Numbered from the stretch's first letter, positions 1 through 9,514 are shown. The stretch is DNA of 64,000 nt from Rubrolithibacter sp043763625 (GCA_043763625.1 JAYULL010000061.1:62001-126000); one strand, 5' to 3'. Numbers and translations: made by a program. Notes: generated from the letters alone by a model not told the origin.

Positions 1-782
1 AGCTGCATTTCTTGAATATCCGTTCGATCCTTCATATATGTTCCTTTTGTTCCATGTAAAACATAAGCCGGCAGAGGTTGAGCTACTAATAGGCTTGCTG
101 TTAAATAAACATTCAAGTTTTCCTGAAATTTTAAATGTATAAAAAGATAGTCGTCTACTAATGATTTTTCGCGATAACACCCTAATGTTTTACTGAACCA
201 TAAAGGTTCACCGAAAAGGCTTATAGCTTGATCTAACAGATGCGAACCGAGATCGTAAGATACGCCGCTTCCGGCAATAGGCGTTTCTTTGAAAACTTTC
301 GGACCGATGTCGCTTCTATATCGGTCAAACCGTAGGTGTACTTCGATCAGCTTCCCCAACTTTCGGCTTTCTAAAACTTGCTTAATAGAAAGATAGTCGC
401 TATCCCAACGCCGGTTATGGTAGAACAATACTTTCAAATTATTTTTGTCTGCAATTTCAAAAAGTTCTTCAGCCTCTTTAACGGTTGTAGCAAAGGGTTT
501 TTCTACCAAAATATGCTTTCCGGCTAAAAGCGCTTTCTTAGCATATTCGTAGTGTGTATTATTCGGAGTATTAACAATCACTAATTCAATCTTTTCGTCG
601 CTTATCAATTCATCTACACTCGTAAAGCTTTTAATATTTGGAAAGCGCTCATGTGCGGTTTTCATATTTCGTTCTGTAACCGCGTAAAAATCAAAACCCG
701 TATGTGTGTCAACAAAGGGGGTATGAAATACTTTTCCGGACATGCCGTAAGCAAGCACACCTGTAATTATCGGATTGTTCAT
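1..782 (-). CDS. Gfo/Idh/MocA family oxidoreductase (3' end cut by window)
   Basis: Reading the minus strand from the ATG at 782 gives about 260 codons without a stop before the window edge, so the C-terminus is missing. The N-terminus has a Rossmann nucleotide-binding start (ITGVLAYGMSGKVFHTPF), then VNTPNNTHYEYAKKALLAGK and the signature HILVEKPFATT, whose EKP lysine is the conserved catalytic/cofactor residue of the family. A GSGVSYDLGSHLLDQA stretch matches the start of the C-terminal alpha/beta domain. Such enzymes use NAD(P)H to oxidise or reduce sugars, inositols or related polyols; the substrate cannot be told from the sequence. No signal peptide, so cytoplasmic. Two other members lie at 11674 and 41640. 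Confidence 0.9.
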   Translation of the reverse strand, partial: MNNPIITGVLAYGMSGKVFHTPFVDTHTGFDFYAVTERNMKTAHERFPNIKSFTSVDELISDEKIELVIVNTPNNTHYEYAKKALLAGKHILVEKPFATTVKEAEELFEIADKNNLKVLFYHNRRWDSDYLSIKQVLESRKLGKLIEVHLRFDRYRSDIGPKVFKETPIAGSGVSYDLGSHLLDQAISLFGEPLWFSKTLGCYREKSLVDDYLFIHLKFQENLNVYLTASLLVAQPLPAYVLHGTKGTYMKDRTDIQEMQ

Positions 783-934
783 TTACATAAATTTAAGACG
801 CCGCTATTATACCGATTTGCTTATAAATTTCCGTTAGTGTTAAAAAGTAAACTTGTTAATTAACCCCTTATATGGTAAAATAATTCAAAAAATCTTGTAA
901 CCAATTAGTCGATCGGTAGTAATACTATCAAGAC

Positions 935-1165
935 ATGTCGAAGGACTACATTCAAAATTTCAGACTAGCAATGCTGTCGTTGCTGGAGAACAAATTGAGA
1001 AGTTTTGGAAATTTTTCGTCCGAGACCTACAAGCATTATTCAGATTCCAATCTTATAGAGCTTGAAGCTCAATTAGTGGAACATGCGAACCACAACCGGT
1101 TTAAAGATTGCGAGATTATAAAAGCAATTATTGTAGATCGAATTAAAGCTAAAGCTTCGTCTTAG
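935..1165 (+). CDS. hypothetical 76-residue protein
   Basis: This is a short, charged, probably alpha-helical soluble protein starting MSKDYIQNF, with no signal peptide or membrane segment. I do not recognise the family. The composition (SDSNLIELEAQLVEHANHN then FKDCEIIKAIIVDRIK) looks like a real helical protein rather than a chance frame. It stands alone between a divergent oxidoreductase gene and a convergent unknown gene, with an AT-rich upstream region and no clear Shine-Dalgarno site, which is normal for this phylum. Confidence 0.65.
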   Translation: MSKDYIQNFRLAMLSLLENKLRSFGNFSSETYKHYSDSNLIELEAQLVEHANHNRFKDCEIIKAIIVDRIKAKASS

Positions 1166-1199
1166 CGAACTTCCTTTTAAAAACTTTTTACCGGTACTA

Positions 1200-1496
1200 T
1201 TAGGTAGCTTTTTGAATGTAAGCTAGCGTAGAGATAGTACGAATCATAGAATCTGCGAAAACTTCGTATTTGAAGAAACTTTCAGGATCGGGTTTGAAGT
1301 CGCTTAACGATTTTAACTGCTTCATCTCGTTTAGGAGAAGCCCGGCGTTAACGATTGTTTCTTTTAAGGCTAAGCCTAAAGCAGAAGATTTCCAGTCCTC
1401 AGGCTTGCCTGCATATTTTCCCATGTTCAATTCAAGCTGTTTTTCCAGTAAAGAGGTAGATGCTTGTAGTTTTTCGAAAGTTCTTTCTAAAATCAT
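1200..1496 (-). CDS. hypothetical 98-residue helical protein
   Basis: The ATG at 1496 is preferred; an in-frame TTG four codons upstream (1508) is an alternative. The protein is soluble and likely all-helical, with MILERTFEKLQASTSLLEKQ at the N-terminus and KPDPESFFKYEVFADSMIR near the C-terminus. I do not recognise a family. It is downstream of, and on the same strand as, the CDGSH gene, with an 84-base gap, so the two may be cotranscribed. An overlapping plus-strand frame at 1270-1575 is most likely a shadow. Confidence 0.6.
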   Translation of the reverse strand: MILERTFEKLQASTSLLEKQLELNMGKYAGKPEDWKSSALGLALKETIVNAGLLLNEMKQLKSLSDFKPDPESFFKYEVFADSMIRTISTLAYIQKAT

Positions 1497-1580
1497 TTTC
1501 TTCTGCAATAGCGATATAGCAGAAATTACGATTTTATTGAGTTTTGGTTACAGGAAGTACAATTTTTGCCAATAATTTTT

Positions 1581-1805
1581 TTATACCTTTTTTGGCGGAA
1601 GTGCGAAAGCAACCGCATTATGCTCAAAGTGACCTTTGTGAGAGCCGTCGCAAAAAGGCTTATTCTTGGATAGGCCGCATCGACAAATAGACACAAGCTC
1701 TCTTCCCGCAAGGTCATAGTTATTTCCATCCTTATCCACAATCTCAAAATCACCTTCTACTCGAAGTGAACCGTTATTATTTACTGTAATCTTTGTAGCT
1801 GACAT
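1581..1805 (-). CDS. CDGSH-type iron-sulfur domain protein
   Basis: A 74-residue protein with the CDGSH zinc-finger-like signature: CRCGLSKNKPFCDGSHKGH, at about residues 42-60. The three cysteines and the histidine bind a redox-active [2Fe-2S] cluster in mitoNEET-like proteins. The N-terminal half (ITVNNNGSLRVEGDFEIVDKDG) is a short beta-rich segment seen in stand-alone bacterial members. No signal peptide; cytoplasmic. Its physiological partner is unknown. The domain identity is certain from the motif; a role in redox or cluster transfer is inferred from the family. Confidence 0.93.
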   Translation of the reverse strand: MSATKITVNNNGSLRVEGDFEIVDKDGNNYDLAGRELVSICRCGLSKNKPFCDGSHKGHFEHNAVAFALPPKKV

Positions 1806-2012
1806 AATTATTTTTTGATCTGCGAAAGTAATAAATTGTGTTGCTCTAAACCTAAAAGAAGTTTCATAAGATTCTACTTACCGGCGGCTTTAGATTACGG
1901 TGAGTTTTTAAGCCCGTTTTAAATAAGGTGAAGTGCAATCAACAAAATAAAATTAAGGTTGAATCTCGGCTTTAAAATAATAGCTTTATTTTACCGCCGG
2001 GTGATTATAAAC

Positions 2013-2984
2013 ATGGAAAATTTTAAAAAGCCGGTATTGATTTTCCTAATCGCTTTTTGGGGTTTTTTGACGAGAGCTCAAGAATTGCAAACTAATATTT
2101 CTGTGCACGACCCCGTAATAATTAAGCAGGACAACACTTTTTATATTTTTGGTACCGGCCGCGGGATTGCACTGTGGTCATCACAAGATCTTAAATATTG
2201 GAAGAAAGAACAGCAGATTTTCAATACCCCTCCCCCATGGACTCAAAAAGCGGTGTCCGGTTTCAAAGATTATTTCTGGGCACCGGATATATCATTTTTC
2301 AAGGGGAAATATTACCTCTATTATTCTATTTCTACTTTTGGAAAAAACACTTCCGCTATTGGCTTAGCAACTAATAAAACCTTGAACCCTTCAAATAAAA
2401 ACTATAAGTGGGAAGATAGAGGCATGATTATGCAATCCTTACCCGGAATAAATAACTGGAATGCTATAGATCCAAATTTAGTAGCCGATAAAAGAGGACG
2501 TCTTTTTTTAGTTTTTGGTTCTTTTTGGGAAGGACTAAAGCTTATAAAGCTTTCTCGGAACGGAACTCATGTGAACCAAGGCTTAGAAAAACTGCCCACC
2601 CTTGCAAGTCGGGGGACAGAACCAAATGCCATTGAAGCGCCCTTCATCTTTCGTAAAAACAACTTCTATTATTTGTTCGCTTCGATTGATTACTGTTGTA
2701 AAGGCGAGAGCAGCACATATAAAATGATCGTAGGACGATCAAAAAAGATAGAAGGACCTTACTTGGATAAAACAGGTACTACCTTGGCTACAGGCGGCGG
2801 AAGTATTTTATTGGAAGGCGACAAAAAGTGGTACGGTGTGGGCCATTGTGCTGTTTATAACTCAGGCAATAGCGATTATTTGATTTTTCACGGCTATGAC
2901 GCATCAGACAAAGGAAAACCTAAATTGAGAATTGAAAAATTGAGATGGAACAAAGAAAAATGGCCCGAAGTAGCACCATACTAA
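2013..2984 (+). CDS. GH43 arabinan endo-1,5-alpha-L-arabinosidase (secreted)
   Basis: A five-bladed beta-propeller glycoside hydrolase of family 43. The catalytic triad is visible: the general-base Asp in SVHDPVIIKQDNTFYIFGTG, the pKa-modulating Asp in NAIDPNLV, and the general-acid Glu in IEAPFIFRKNNFYYLFAS. WAPDISFFKGKYYLYYS is typical of arabinanases. I start at the ATG at 2013, which gives 323 residues and a clean signal peptide (MENFKKPVLIFLIAFWGF... ending at RAQ); an in-frame ATG at 1959 would add 18 residues ahead of that signal. The enzyme would cut alpha-1,5-arabinan outside the cytoplasm. It is not embedded in a SusCD polysaccharide locus here, so it looks like a lone scavenging enzyme. 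Confidence 0.9.
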   Translation: MENFKKPVLIFLIAFWGFLTRAQELQTNISVHDPVIIKQDNTFYIFGTGRGIALWSSQDLKYWKKEQQIFNTPPPWTQKAVSGFKDYFWAPDISFFKGKYYLYYSISTFGKNTSAIGLATNKTLNPSNKNYKWEDRGMIMQSLPGINNWNAIDPNLVADKRGRLFLVFGSFWEGLKLIKLSRNGTHVNQGLEKLPTLASRGTEPNAIEAPFIFRKNNFYYLFASIDYCCKGESSTYKMIVGRSKKIEGPYLDKTGTTLATGGGSILLEGDKKWYGVGHCAVYNSGNSDYLIFHGYDASDKGKPKLRIEKLRWNKEKWPEVAPY

Positions 2985-3039
2985 GCCCGTAATTTTCAAT
3001 TTTTTATCTCTGTAACATCTTTTATTTACTTTTAGGCAA

Positions 3040-4338
3040 ATGGAATTAAAAGACAATAAGAAAATTATACGCAGCTGGGCCATGTTCGATTGGGCAAATT
3101 CAGCATATAATCTTGTAATCACTTCAACGATATTTCCGGCATATTATACCGCAATTACCACTACTCAAGAGCATGGCGATAAAGTAAAATTCTTTGGCTT
3201 TACATTTGTGAATACCGCCCTAGCCAATTACTCATTGGCAACCGCTTATTTAATTATGGCTGCACTTCTACCCTTTCTTTCAGGCGTTGCCGATGCGAAG
3301 GGCAACAAAAAGTTTTTTATGCAATTGTTTACTTGGATAGGAGCTCTTGCCTGTATGGGTTTGTTCTTCTTTAATCTTGATAGACTTGAACTCGGCGTTA
3401 TCTGCTCGGCAATAGCAGCTATGGGATACATTGGCGGGGTGATGTTTAGTAATTCTTACTTGCCGGTAATTGCCTCTCCGGGTAATCAAGATAAAGTAAG
3501 TGCACAAGGTTTTTCTTACGGTTATGTAGGCAGTGTTATTCTTCAACTAATATGTTTCGTAATTGTTCTAAAACCTAATCTATTCGGAATACCCGAATCC
3601 GAGAAATCTTTGCCCGCCCGGATTTCTTTTTTAATGGTCGGCTTATGGTGGATCGGCTTTGCGCAGATTCCTTTTAAAGTACTCCCGGAAGCAAAACCGG
3701 TATCCAAACCGGGCACAAGAGGTAGCGGATACGCAGAACTTGCAAAAGTTTGGAAACAGGTAAAGGAAATTAAAGTACTTAATCGCTTTTTATATGCTTT
3801 TTTCTTTTATTCTGTCGGGGTTCAAACCATCATGTTGGTTGCCACCGCTTTTGGGGCAAAAGTTTTGAAAATGGAAACCGGCGAGCTTATCTCCACTATT
3901 TTAATAATTCAATTGGTTGCAATTGCCGGAGCAAATCTCATGTCGGCCTTAGCAAAAAAAATCGGTAACATAAAAGTTTTAATGCTTGTAGTAGGTATGT
4001 GGATCGGTGTTTGTATTGTTGCCTTTTTCATTCAGACGAAATATCAATTCTTTGCTTTAGCGGGCCTTGTAGGATTAATTATGGGAGGAATACAGTCACT
4101 CTCTCGCTCAACGTATTCAAAATTTTTACCGGAAAATACGCCCGATACAGCTTCTTTTTTCAGCTTTTATGATGTTACCGAAAAGATAGCCATCGTGATA
4201 GGTTTAGCAACTTTTGCCTTTATTGAAGAACGCTCCAACATTCGCAATTCCGCAATTTCTCTTACCGGCTTTTTTATTCTCGGTTTAATTATTTTGTATT
4301 TTACCGAAACCGGCAGGCATAAAACAAGTACAAATTAA
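3040..4338 (+). CDS. MFS transporter, UMF1/Atg22-like family
   Basis: A 432-residue polytopic membrane protein with about 12 predicted hydrophobic segments. The opening SWAMFDWANSAYNLVITSTIFPAYY is characteristic of the UMF1 (Atg22-like) branch of the major facilitator superfamily. GGIQSLSRSTYSKFLPENTPDTASFFSFYD, near residues 350-380, is the other conserved block of this branch. Fungal Atg22 exports amino acids from the vacuole; substrates of the bacterial proteins are not established, so none is assigned. It is followed 17 bases later by the exonuclease gene on the same strand. Confidence 0.88.
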   Translation: MELKDNKKIIRSWAMFDWANSAYNLVITSTIFPAYYTAITTTQEHGDKVKFFGFTFVNTALANYSLATAYLIMAALLPFLSGVADAKGNKKFFMQLFTWIGALACMGLFFFNLDRLELGVICSAIAAMGYIGGVMFSNSYLPVIASPGNQDKVSAQGFSYGYVGSVILQLICFVIVLKPNLFGIPESEKSLPARISFLMVGLWWIGFAQIPFKVLPEAKPVSKPGTRGSGYAELAKVWKQVKEIKVLNRFLYAFFFYSVGVQTIMLVATAFGAKVLKMETGELISTILIIQLVAIAGANLMSALAKKIGNIKVLMLVVGMWIGVCIVAFFIQTKYQFFALAGLVGLIMGGIQSLSRSTYSKFLPENTPDTASFFSFYDVTEKIAIVIGLATFAFIEERSNIRNSAISLTGFFILGLIILYFTETGRHKTSTN

Positions 4339-4355
4339 AAAGTATATTTACTCCC

Positions 4356-5066
4356 ATGCTCGAAACTCTCGACCTGCACAACATACTCGTTTTAGATATC
4401 GAAACTGTTCCTCAATATCGAAGCTTTGAAGAAGTTCCGGAAATATTTAAAGAGCTGTGGGATAAAAAAACACTGCAACAACGTAAAAACGGAGAAACGC
4501 CTGAGGAGTATTATTCGAGGGCCGGAATTTGGGCCGAGTTCGGTAAAATAATATGTATTTCTGTCGGAATGTTTTCTTCGCAAACCGGCGAATTAAACTT
4601 TAGAGTAAAATCTTTTGTAGGACATGACGAATGCGAGATTCTTACCGGATTCACTACTCTTTTAGAAAAACAGTCGGCCAATTTAATATTGTGTGCGCAC
4701 AACGGCAAAGAATTCGATTTCCCCTATCTCTCCAGAAGAACCCTGGTTAATCAGCTTTGCATTCCACCTCAGCTTCGCATCAGCGGGAAAAAACCTTGGG
4801 AAGTTGCACATTTAGATACAATGGACCTGTGGAAGTTTGGTGATTATAAAAACTATACTTCTCTTAATTTACTTGCAGCGGTATTTAACATTCCTACACC
4901 TAAGGATGATATAGACGGAAGTGACGTACACCGAGTGTACTGGCAGGAAAACGATTTAGAGCGGATAAAAACGTATTGCCAAAAAGACGTTATAACTACA
5001 GGACAATTGCTCTTGCGTTTCAAAACCCTCCCAATCCTCAATCCTGAACAAATTAAAATTGTTTAA
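4356..5066 (+). CDS. PolB-like 3'-5' exonuclease (DEDD superfamily)
   Basis: A 236-residue stand-alone exonuclease related to the proofreading domain of family B polymerases. Exo I is ILVLDIETVPQY with its Asp-Glu pair, Exo II is AHNGKEFDFPYLSRR, and Exo III is in the C-terminal ERIKTYCQKDVITTGQLLLRF, where YCQKD supplies the Tyr/Asp of the DEDDy type. HLDTMDLWKFGDYKNYTSLNLLA lies between them. These residues bind two metal ions that hydrolyse DNA or RNA ends. The cellular substrate is unknown. It lies 17 bases after the transporter gene and 61 bases before rnr; the link to rnr may be only positional. Confidence 0.88.
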   Translation: MLETLDLHNILVLDIETVPQYRSFEEVPEIFKELWDKKTLQQRKNGETPEEYYSRAGIWAEFGKIICISVGMFSSQTGELNFRVKSFVGHDECEILTGFTTLLEKQSANLILCAHNGKEFDFPYLSRRTLVNQLCIPPQLRISGKKPWEVAHLDTMDLWKFGDYKNYTSLNLLAAVFNIPTPKDDIDGSDVHRVYWQENDLERIKTYCQKDVITTGQLLLRFKTLPILNPEQIKIV

Positions 5067-5127
5067 CCTGAATTTATTTTCAAACTTGCGTCAAACCCTT
5101 GTGGTTTACTACTAAAACACTTTTTAA

Positions 5128-7260
5128 ATGACAAGCAAAAAATCAAGTCACTTAGCTCATATATTAACCCAACTCGTTACCGACGTTTTTGAGAAATCAG
5201 GGAACCACCCGCTTAATTATAAACAAATAGCTTCTAAACTAAATCTTACCGATCAAGAATCACGGCAAGGAATTTCAGAAATTCTTAGAGACGAAAGCAA
5301 CCTTGGCTTGTTTCAAGAAGTTGAAAAAGGAAAATTTCAGCTTAAAGAATTAAAAACAATTGTTACCGGAAGAGTGGATATGACCACCGATGGTTCCGGA
5401 TATTTAGTGACCGAAGACGAATTCGAAGATGATATTTTCATCGCTCCTCGGAAACTCCGCGATGCACTGCACGGCGATACAGTGAAGGCTTACGTATTTG
5501 CAAAGAGTAAAGGACGCAAAAAAGAAGGGGAAGTTGTTGAGATACTAACCCGGGCAAAAATGGAGTTTTCAGGTATAGTGAAGGAGTCTGATCGGTATGC
5601 TTTTTTGATCCCGGATGACCGAAAAATGCATCATGATATTTTTATTCCGATTACGGATTTAAACGGGGCAAAAAACGGAGAAAAAGCGGTTGCAAAAATT
5701 GTTGATTGGCCTGCCGGGGCCAAAAATCCGGTAGGAAAAATAACGACGGTGCTGGGTAAGCAAGGCGAAAACAATACCGAGATGAACGCCATTCTTGCCG
5801 AGTACGGTTTTCCGCTGAGTTTTCCCCACGAAATTGAGAAAGAAGCAAACGAAATCTCTGAAGATATAACCGCTCAAGAGATAAGCAAACGAAGAGATTT
5901 TAGAAACTTTACCACTTTTACAATCGATCCGGTAGATGCAAAAGATTTTGACGACGCCATTTCCTTTCGTGAGCTCGACAACGGAAACTTCGAAATCGGA
6001 GTTCATATTGCAGATGTTTCCCACTACGTTAAACCGGATACAGCTTTGGACCGCGAAGCTTTCGAACGCGGAACCTCGGTTTATCTGGTAGACAGAGTAA
6101 TCCCCATGTTGCCGGAAAGACTTTCTAACGGAGTTTGTTCACTACGGCCGAATGAGGATAAGCTTTGTTTCGCCGCAGTTTTTGAGTTGGATAAAGAAGC
6201 AAACATTCTCGATCAATGGTTCGGAAAAACTATTATCCATTCTAATAAACGTTTTTCTTACGAGGAAGCTCAGGAGTTGCTGGAGAAAAAAGAAGGCGAA
6301 TACAGTAAAGAAATATTGACTTTAAATGGGTTGGCTTATAAGCTTCGTGACAAGAAATTTAAACACGGTGCAATCAGTTTCGAAACTACCGAAGTTAAAT
6401 TTAAGCTCGACGAACAAGGAAAACCTGTTGGAGTTTATGTAAAAGAGCGAAAAGATGCTCATAAGCTAATTGAAGACTTTATGCTGCTTGCTAATAAAAA
6501 AGTAGCAGAGTTTATCGCTAAAAAGGGAAAAGGAAAAAGCAAGTTAATTTTTGTTTATCGTGCCCATGATGCGCCCAACGAGCAAACTTTAATGGCTTTT
6601 GCGCAATTTGCCGCTAAATTCGGATATAAAATAAACACTAAATCAGACAAAGAAATTGCTCGTTCGCTAAATCATTTAATGGAAGATGTTGAAGGTAAAA
6701 AGGAACAAAATGTGCTGACTCACTTAGCCATCCGATCCATGGCGAAGGCAATTTATACCACCAAAAAATCAAGCCATTACGGTTTAGCATTTGATTTTTA
6801 CACGCACTTTACTTCTCCTATCCGCCGTTATCCGGATGTTTTGAGTCATAGACTGTTAGAACATTATCTTGCCGGAGGTAATTCCGTGCAGGAAGAGGCG
6901 TACGAAAAAATGTGTCTTCATTCTTCCCAAATGGAGAAGAAAGCTGCAGATGCCGAACGTGCTTCGGTAAAATACAAACAAGCTGAGTATTTGGAAGGCA
7001 ACGTGGGCAAAGTTTACGAAGGTATAATCAGCGGCGTTACCGAATGGGGTATGTATGTCGAAATTATCGAAAATAAATGCGAGGGAATGATTCGGTTACG
7101 CGAAATTAACGACGACTTTTACGTGCTTGACGAAAAAAACTATTGTATAATCGGGCAGAGGAAAAAGAAGAAATATCAATTAGGCGACGGGGTTAAAATT
7201 CAAGTTAAGAAAGTTGACCTTTCTAAACGGCAGATTGATTTCACTTTAGTTCAACAATAA
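5128..7260 (+). CDS. rnr: ribonuclease R
   Basis: A 710-residue RNase II/R-family 3'-5' exoribonuclease that degrades structured RNA. The order is an N-terminal winged-helix region (about 15-75), cold-shock domains (about 80-230), the RNB catalytic domain (about 260-600) and a C-terminal S1 domain (about 630-708). The active-site motif TIDPVDAKDFDDAISF carries the conserved aspartates. HFTSPIRRYPDVLSHRLL is the conserved end of the RNB domain, and GKVYEGIISGVTEWGMYVEI begins S1. Length and domain order are those of a full RNase R, not of the shorter RNase II. The polyprenyl synthase gene starts 6 bases after the stop, suggesting one transcript. Confidence 0.96.
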   Translation: MTSKKSSHLAHILTQLVTDVFEKSGNHPLNYKQIASKLNLTDQESRQGISEILRDESNLGLFQEVEKGKFQLKELKTIVTGRVDMTTDGSGYLVTEDEFEDDIFIAPRKLRDALHGDTVKAYVFAKSKGRKKEGEVVEILTRAKMEFSGIVKESDRYAFLIPDDRKMHHDIFIPITDLNGAKNGEKAVAKIVDWPAGAKNPVGKITTVLGKQGENNTEMNAILAEYGFPLSFPHEIEKEANEISEDITAQEISKRRDFRNFTTFTIDPVDAKDFDDAISFRELDNGNFEIGVHIADVSHYVKPDTALDREAFERGTSVYLVDRVIPMLPERLSNGVCSLRPNEDKLCFAAVFELDKEANILDQWFGKTIIHSNKRFSYEEAQELLEKKEGEYSKEILTLNGLAYKLRDKKFKHGAISFETTEVKFKLDEQGKPVGVYVKERKDAHKLIEDFMLLANKKVAEFIAKKGKGKSKLIFVYRAHDAPNEQTLMAFAQFAAKFGYKINTKSDKEIARSLNHLMEDVEGKKEQNVLTHLAIRSMAKAIYTTKKSSHYGLAFDFYTHFTSPIRRYPDVLSHRLLEHYLAGGNSVQEEAYEKMCLHSSQMEKKAADAERASVKYKQAEYLEGNVGKVYEGIISGVTEWGMYVEIIENKCEGMIRLREINDDFYVLDEKNYCIIGQRKKKKYQLGDGVKIQVKKVDLSKRQIDFTLVQQ

Positions 7261-7266
7261 AAATTA

Positions 7267-8241
7267 ATGATTTCTATAAGCGAGATGCAAAGCCTGATAA
7301 ATCGGGCAATAGCAGAAAAAAAGTTTCCGGAGCGTCCTGCAGAACTATACGAGCCGATAAAATATACCTTATCGTTAGGAGGCAAGCGATTAAGGCCCAT
7401 TTTAACTCTTATTGCTTGCGATCTTTTTAACGGAAGCATCCTTAAAGCGTTAGAACCGGCTCTTGGGATCGAGGCTTTCCATAATTTTACGTTAATGCAT
7501 GACGATATTATGGACAAAGCGCCCCTTCGTCGCGGAAGCGCTACTGTTCATGCTAAATGGAACGAGCCTGTTGCTATCCTATCGGGAGATGTGATGTTGG
7601 TTGAAGCGTATAAGGCCGTTTCTCAAGTTGATGATTCAATTCTTCGGCAAGTTTTGGACATCTTTAATGCAATAGCTACCGGAGTTTGCGAAGGTCAGCA
7701 AATTGATATGAATTTCGAGCAATCGAACGAAGTAACTGTATCGGAGTATCTGGCAATGATAGAGCTTAAAACTGCAGTTTTACTTGGTGGAAGTTTAAAA
7801 ATAGGCGCTGTAATCGGCGGATCCGGCGTTAAACATGCCGACACACTTTACGATTTCGGTATTAATCTCGGCTTAGCCTTTCAGTTGCAAGACGATATAT
7901 TGGACGTTTACGGCGATCCTGAAAAATTCGGCAAACAAGTAGGCGGCGACATCATTTCGAACAAAAAAACATTCCTGGTTATTAAGGCTCTCGAATTAGC
8001 TGAAGGAATTGACCAAGAAGAATTAAACCATTGGCTTAATCTGGATGAGTTTGTGCCGGAAACAAAGGTTGAAGCTGTTACCAATATTTACAATCGTTTG
8101 GGAGTTCGTCAAGTCGCAGAAACCGAAATGAATCGGTATGCTGAAAGAGCATTAAAGCTCCTTGAAGAAATTCCGGCAGAAGAGGAAAAGAAAAAGATGC
8201 TGAGAGGCTTTGCCGAGATGTTGTTGGTGAGGGAGAATTAG
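7267..8241 (+). CDS. polyprenyl diphosphate synthase family protein
   Basis: A 324-residue all-helical trans-isoprenyl diphosphate synthase. The first aspartate-rich motif is MHDDIMDKAPLRRG and the second is FQLQDDILDVYGDPEKFGKQVGGDI; these bind Mg-diphosphate of the allylic and growing chains. GGKRLRPIL binds isopentenyl diphosphate. In this phylum the gene usually makes a chain for menaquinone or for shorter isoprenoids; product length cannot be read safely from the sequence. It follows rnr by 6 bases and ends at a strong hairpin. Confidence 0.92.
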   Translation: MISISEMQSLINRAIAEKKFPERPAELYEPIKYTLSLGGKRLRPILTLIACDLFNGSILKALEPALGIEAFHNFTLMHDDIMDKAPLRRGSATVHAKWNEPVAILSGDVMLVEAYKAVSQVDDSILRQVLDIFNAIATGVCEGQQIDMNFEQSNEVTVSEYLAMIELKTAVLLGGSLKIGAVIGGSGVKHADTLYDFGINLGLAFQLQDDILDVYGDPEKFGKQVGGDIISNKKTFLVIKALELAEGIDQEELNHWLNLDEFVPETKVEAVTNIYNRLGVRQVAETEMNRYAERALKLLEEIPAEEEKKKMLRGFAEMLLVREN

Positions 8242-8245
8242 GATA

Positions 8246-8279
8246 TATAAAGGCTGAGCCGTTTGTATCAGCCTTTATA
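8246..8279. terminator. bidirectional intrinsic terminator
   Basis: A perfect 12-bp inverted repeat, TATAAAGGCTGA and TCAGCCTTTATA, separated by a 10-base loop, lies between the convergent polyprenyl synthase and aminotransferase genes. The A/T-rich outer ends of the stem give T-rich flanks on both strands. Confidence 0.75.
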
Positions 8280-8290
8280 CACCGTTTACT

Positions 8291-9493
8291 TTACCGCATA
8301 TCAACCAAGCCGGAAAGTATTTCACCCAACTTTTTCATCGCTTTTCTCATCGCACCTTCCTCCACATTCGAAAAATTCAATCTCAATGTTTGAGTGTTCG
8401 GATTCGAGGCATAAAAACAATCGCCGGGAACAAAAATAATATTCTCTTTTAACGATTCCTGCAATAATTGCCTTGCAGTAATACCTGCGGGTAGAGTTAG
8501 CCAAGTAAACATTCCGCCTTGAGGCAAAGTAAATTTAACCGAGGGTGAGAAACAAGTCTTTAAGCAATCGACCATCACTTCGCTTTGAAATTTGTATTGA
8601 CTTCGAATCCTTGCTATATGTTCGTCCAAATTGTACTTCGATATAAATTCATGCAATATATATTGAGTGAGGTTATTAGAATGCAGGTCTGAAGCTTGCT
8701 TCATAACAGTAGCCTTTCGGATAATTTCCGGTTCTGCTACCATCCAACCTAATCGCAAACCGGGAGCAACAATTTTAGAAAAAGAGCCCAAAAGAATAGT
8801 CTGTTCCGGTATAAAAGAATAGACAGGAGGTAAATTTTTGCCGCTGAAATTTATTTCTCCGTAAGGATCATCTTCTATAAGTATTGCGTCGGAGTTGCCC
8901 ATTGTTTGCGCAAGTTGCCTGCGTTTTTCTTTCGAATAGCTGATTCCGGTAGGATTTTGAAAATTGGGAATTGAATAAAAAAGCTTAACATCGTACTTTT
9001 TTAAGGCCGCCTCCAATTGCCCGATGTTCGGCCCGTCGTCCTCTAAATCCACTTCCTTAAAATTAGGTTGGAAAACCGAGAAGCATTGCAAAGCACCCAA
9101 ATATGAGGGCCTTTCCAATACCAGTTTATCTCCCGGTTCAATAAAAAGCTTGGATACTAAATCTAAAGCCTGTTGCGACCCGTTAGTTATTAAAATTTGT
9201 TCCGGTGTAATGTTCAACCCGAATCGTGTATAATATCTTTTGCAGAGGTATTCTCGAAGCGGAAAATATCCTTCTGTTGATGCATATTGCAAAGCCTGCA
9301 TACCATGCTCTTTGAGGACTTTTCCGGCACACTCTTCCAACTCTTTTACCGGGAAAAATTTGGGGTTAGGTAAACCTCCGGCAAAAGAAACAATTCCGGG
9401 ACGGCCCGCTACTTTTAAAATTTCTCTGATAAAAGATTGCGGTACATTTTCTACCCGCTTTGCAAAAAGATGTGTTGATGTTTGTGTATTCAT
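8291..9493 (-). CDS. PLP-dependent aminotransferase (fold type I, 2-aminoadipate/valine-type)
   Basis: A 400-residue class I/II aminotransferase without the GntR domain of MocR proteins. The PLP-binding lysine is in ILLGSFSKIVAPGLRLGW at about residue 240. YSIPNFQNPTGISYS and ILIEDDPYGEINFSG are the cofactor-pocket motifs, and LRLNFSNVEE near the end carries the carboxylate-binding Arg. This branch includes alpha-aminoadipate (LysN) and broad-range branched-chain/aromatic enzymes; sequence alone does not fix the substrate. The two leader peptides upstream are rich in Ile, Val and Ala codons, which suggests the enzyme serves branched-chain amino acid or alanine metabolism, as the valine-pyruvate transaminases do. 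That is an inference from regulation, not from the active site. Confidence 0.88.
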   Translation of the reverse strand: MNTQTSTHLFAKRVENVPQSFIREILKVAGRPGIVSFAGGLPNPKFFPVKELEECAGKVLKEHGMQALQYASTEGYFPLREYLCKRYYTRFGLNITPEQILITNGSQQALDLVSKLFIEPGDKLVLERPSYLGALQCFSVFQPNFKEVDLEDDGPNIGQLEAALKKYDVKLFYSIPNFQNPTGISYSKEKRRQLAQTMGNSDAILIEDDPYGEINFSGKNLPPVYSFIPEQTILLGSFSKIVAPGLRLGWMVAEPEIIRKATVMKQASDLHSNNLTQYILHEFISKYNLDEHIARIRSQYKFQSEVMVDCLKTCFSPSVKFTLPQGGMFTWLTLPAGITARQLLQESLKENIIFVPGDCFYASNPNTQTLRLNFSNVEEGAMRKAMKKLGEILSGLVDMR

Positions 9494-9514
9494 GATTTAA
9501 AAATTTGTTTAAAT

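Noticed and set aside
651..863. 70-codon plus-strand frame at the left end
   Set aside because: It overlaps the conserved oxidoreductase gene on the other strand and has no family features, so it is a shadow frame.
1270..1575. 101-codon plus-strand frame opposite the 98-residue hypothetical gene
   Set aside because: It runs antisense to the minus-strand frame, which has the more natural composition and shares a strand with the CDGSH gene.
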